6,164 bases of DNA from positions 1 to 6,164 of the forward strand of contig JAHEMS010000221.1 in assembly GCA_024643595.1 (NCBI GenBank), read 5' to 3'. Position numbers and translations under genes: made by a program. The DNA comes from Bacteroidota bacterium (GTDB taxonomy: Bacteria > Bacteroidota > Bacteroidia > Cytophagales > Cyclobacteriaceae). Below are positions 5,895-6,164 of this stretch, one piece after another; the stretch's first letter is position 1; each line of letters starts with the position of its first letter. The notes under the pieces are model-generated. The model saw nothing but the letters and a program-made list of their open reading frames with translations. It had not been told where the DNA came from and did not search any database.

Positions 5895-6164
5895 AAACAT
5901 ACTGGTTTACTCCGCTTTTGAATTCCATATTCCTGGTGTTGTTGATCTGGTTAGGAAACAGTTGTGTTCCTACTCAACAAGTTTTCACCGATTATGATAG
6001 AAGTGCTCACTTAAGCGAATACCAGACCTTTGGCTGGGCGGATCCGGTTTTCATTGAAGCACGTAATAATCCACTCTACTATAATGAATTGAACGACAAA
6101 CGGATTAAAGATGCAGTGGCTGTGCAAATGCAGAGCCGCAACTATAAATATTCTGATAATCCGG
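5891..6164 (+). CDS. DUF4136 lipoprotein, partial: C-terminus beyond the right edge
   Basis: The first 91 residues are present. Residues 1-24 are a lipoprotein signal peptide with hydrophobic core 13-21 and a lipobox-like LGNSC ending at Cys25, the predicted lipidated residue. The mature part starts like DUF4136 proteins: VFTDYDRSAHLSEYQTFGW (31-49), then NPLYYNELNDKRIKDAV (60-76) and RNYKYSDNP (83-91), matching the family pattern D-Y-x(3)-d-f-x-x-Y-x-T-F-x-W ... RI-x-x-AV ... G/NY ... NP. DUF4136 proteins are envelope lipoproteins of unknown role. It lies 37 bases after the BON gene, likely in the same transcript. A GTG at 5879 is in frame and would add four residues; ATG is preferred. The lipobox Asn-Ser before Cys is less standard than Ala-Gly but acceptable in Bacteroidota. 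Confidence 0.85.
   Translation, partial: MKTYWFTPLLNSIFLVLLIWLGNSCVPTQQVFTDYDRSAHLSEYQTFGWADPVFIEARNNPLYYNELNDKRIKDAVAVQMQSRNYKYSDNP

Noticed and set aside
1..6164. CRISPR array, tRNA/rRNA, insertion sequence or phage attachment site
   Set aside because: No regularly spaced long repeats, no tRNA-like or rRNA stretches, no transposase or terminal inverted repeats were seen; the window is almost wholly filled by the listed genes.

Overview
The window looks like part of a Bacteroidota chromosome, probably Cytophagales- or Chitinophagales-like, though I cannot fix the genus. The evidence is an AT-rich composition (roughly 40% G+C by eye), almost no Shine-Dalgarno sequences before the genes, signal peptides that end in Ala-Gln, and one element matching the Bacteroidota -7 box TAnnTTTG. 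There are no RNA genes, mobile elements or CRISPR arrays.

Left part, minus strand (4637 down to the left edge): a tight five-gene operon with gaps of 2, 8, 20 and 5 bases. In transcription order it encodes a secreted LolA-like lipoprotein-sorting protein, two FtsX/MacB/LolCE-type permeases of about 405 residues, a LolD/MacB-type ATPase of 235 residues, and the first 232 residues of an outer-membrane beta-barrel that runs off the window. Together these cover the inner membrane, periplasm and outer membrane. This suggests an envelope-spanning route for a lipid or lipidated cargo; the cargo is unknown.

Centre (4638-4809): a 172-base divergent intergenic region. It holds an Fnr/Crp-like palindrome, a 12-base perfect direct repeat on either side of that palindrome, a 6-base inverted repeat, six copies of TTTCAA/TTGAAA, and a possible -7 promoter box. 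It is the most likely control point for both sides.

Right part, plus strand (4810 to the right edge): a short HPF/RaiA-type ribosome hibernation factor, a three-BON-domain protein without a signal peptide, and the start of a DUF4136 lipoprotein that runs off the window. The gaps are 27 and 37 bases, so they may be co-transcribed. The set has the look of a stress or stationary-phase cluster. The shared divergent region raises the possibility that envelope trafficking and the stress set are controlled together, but that is inference.
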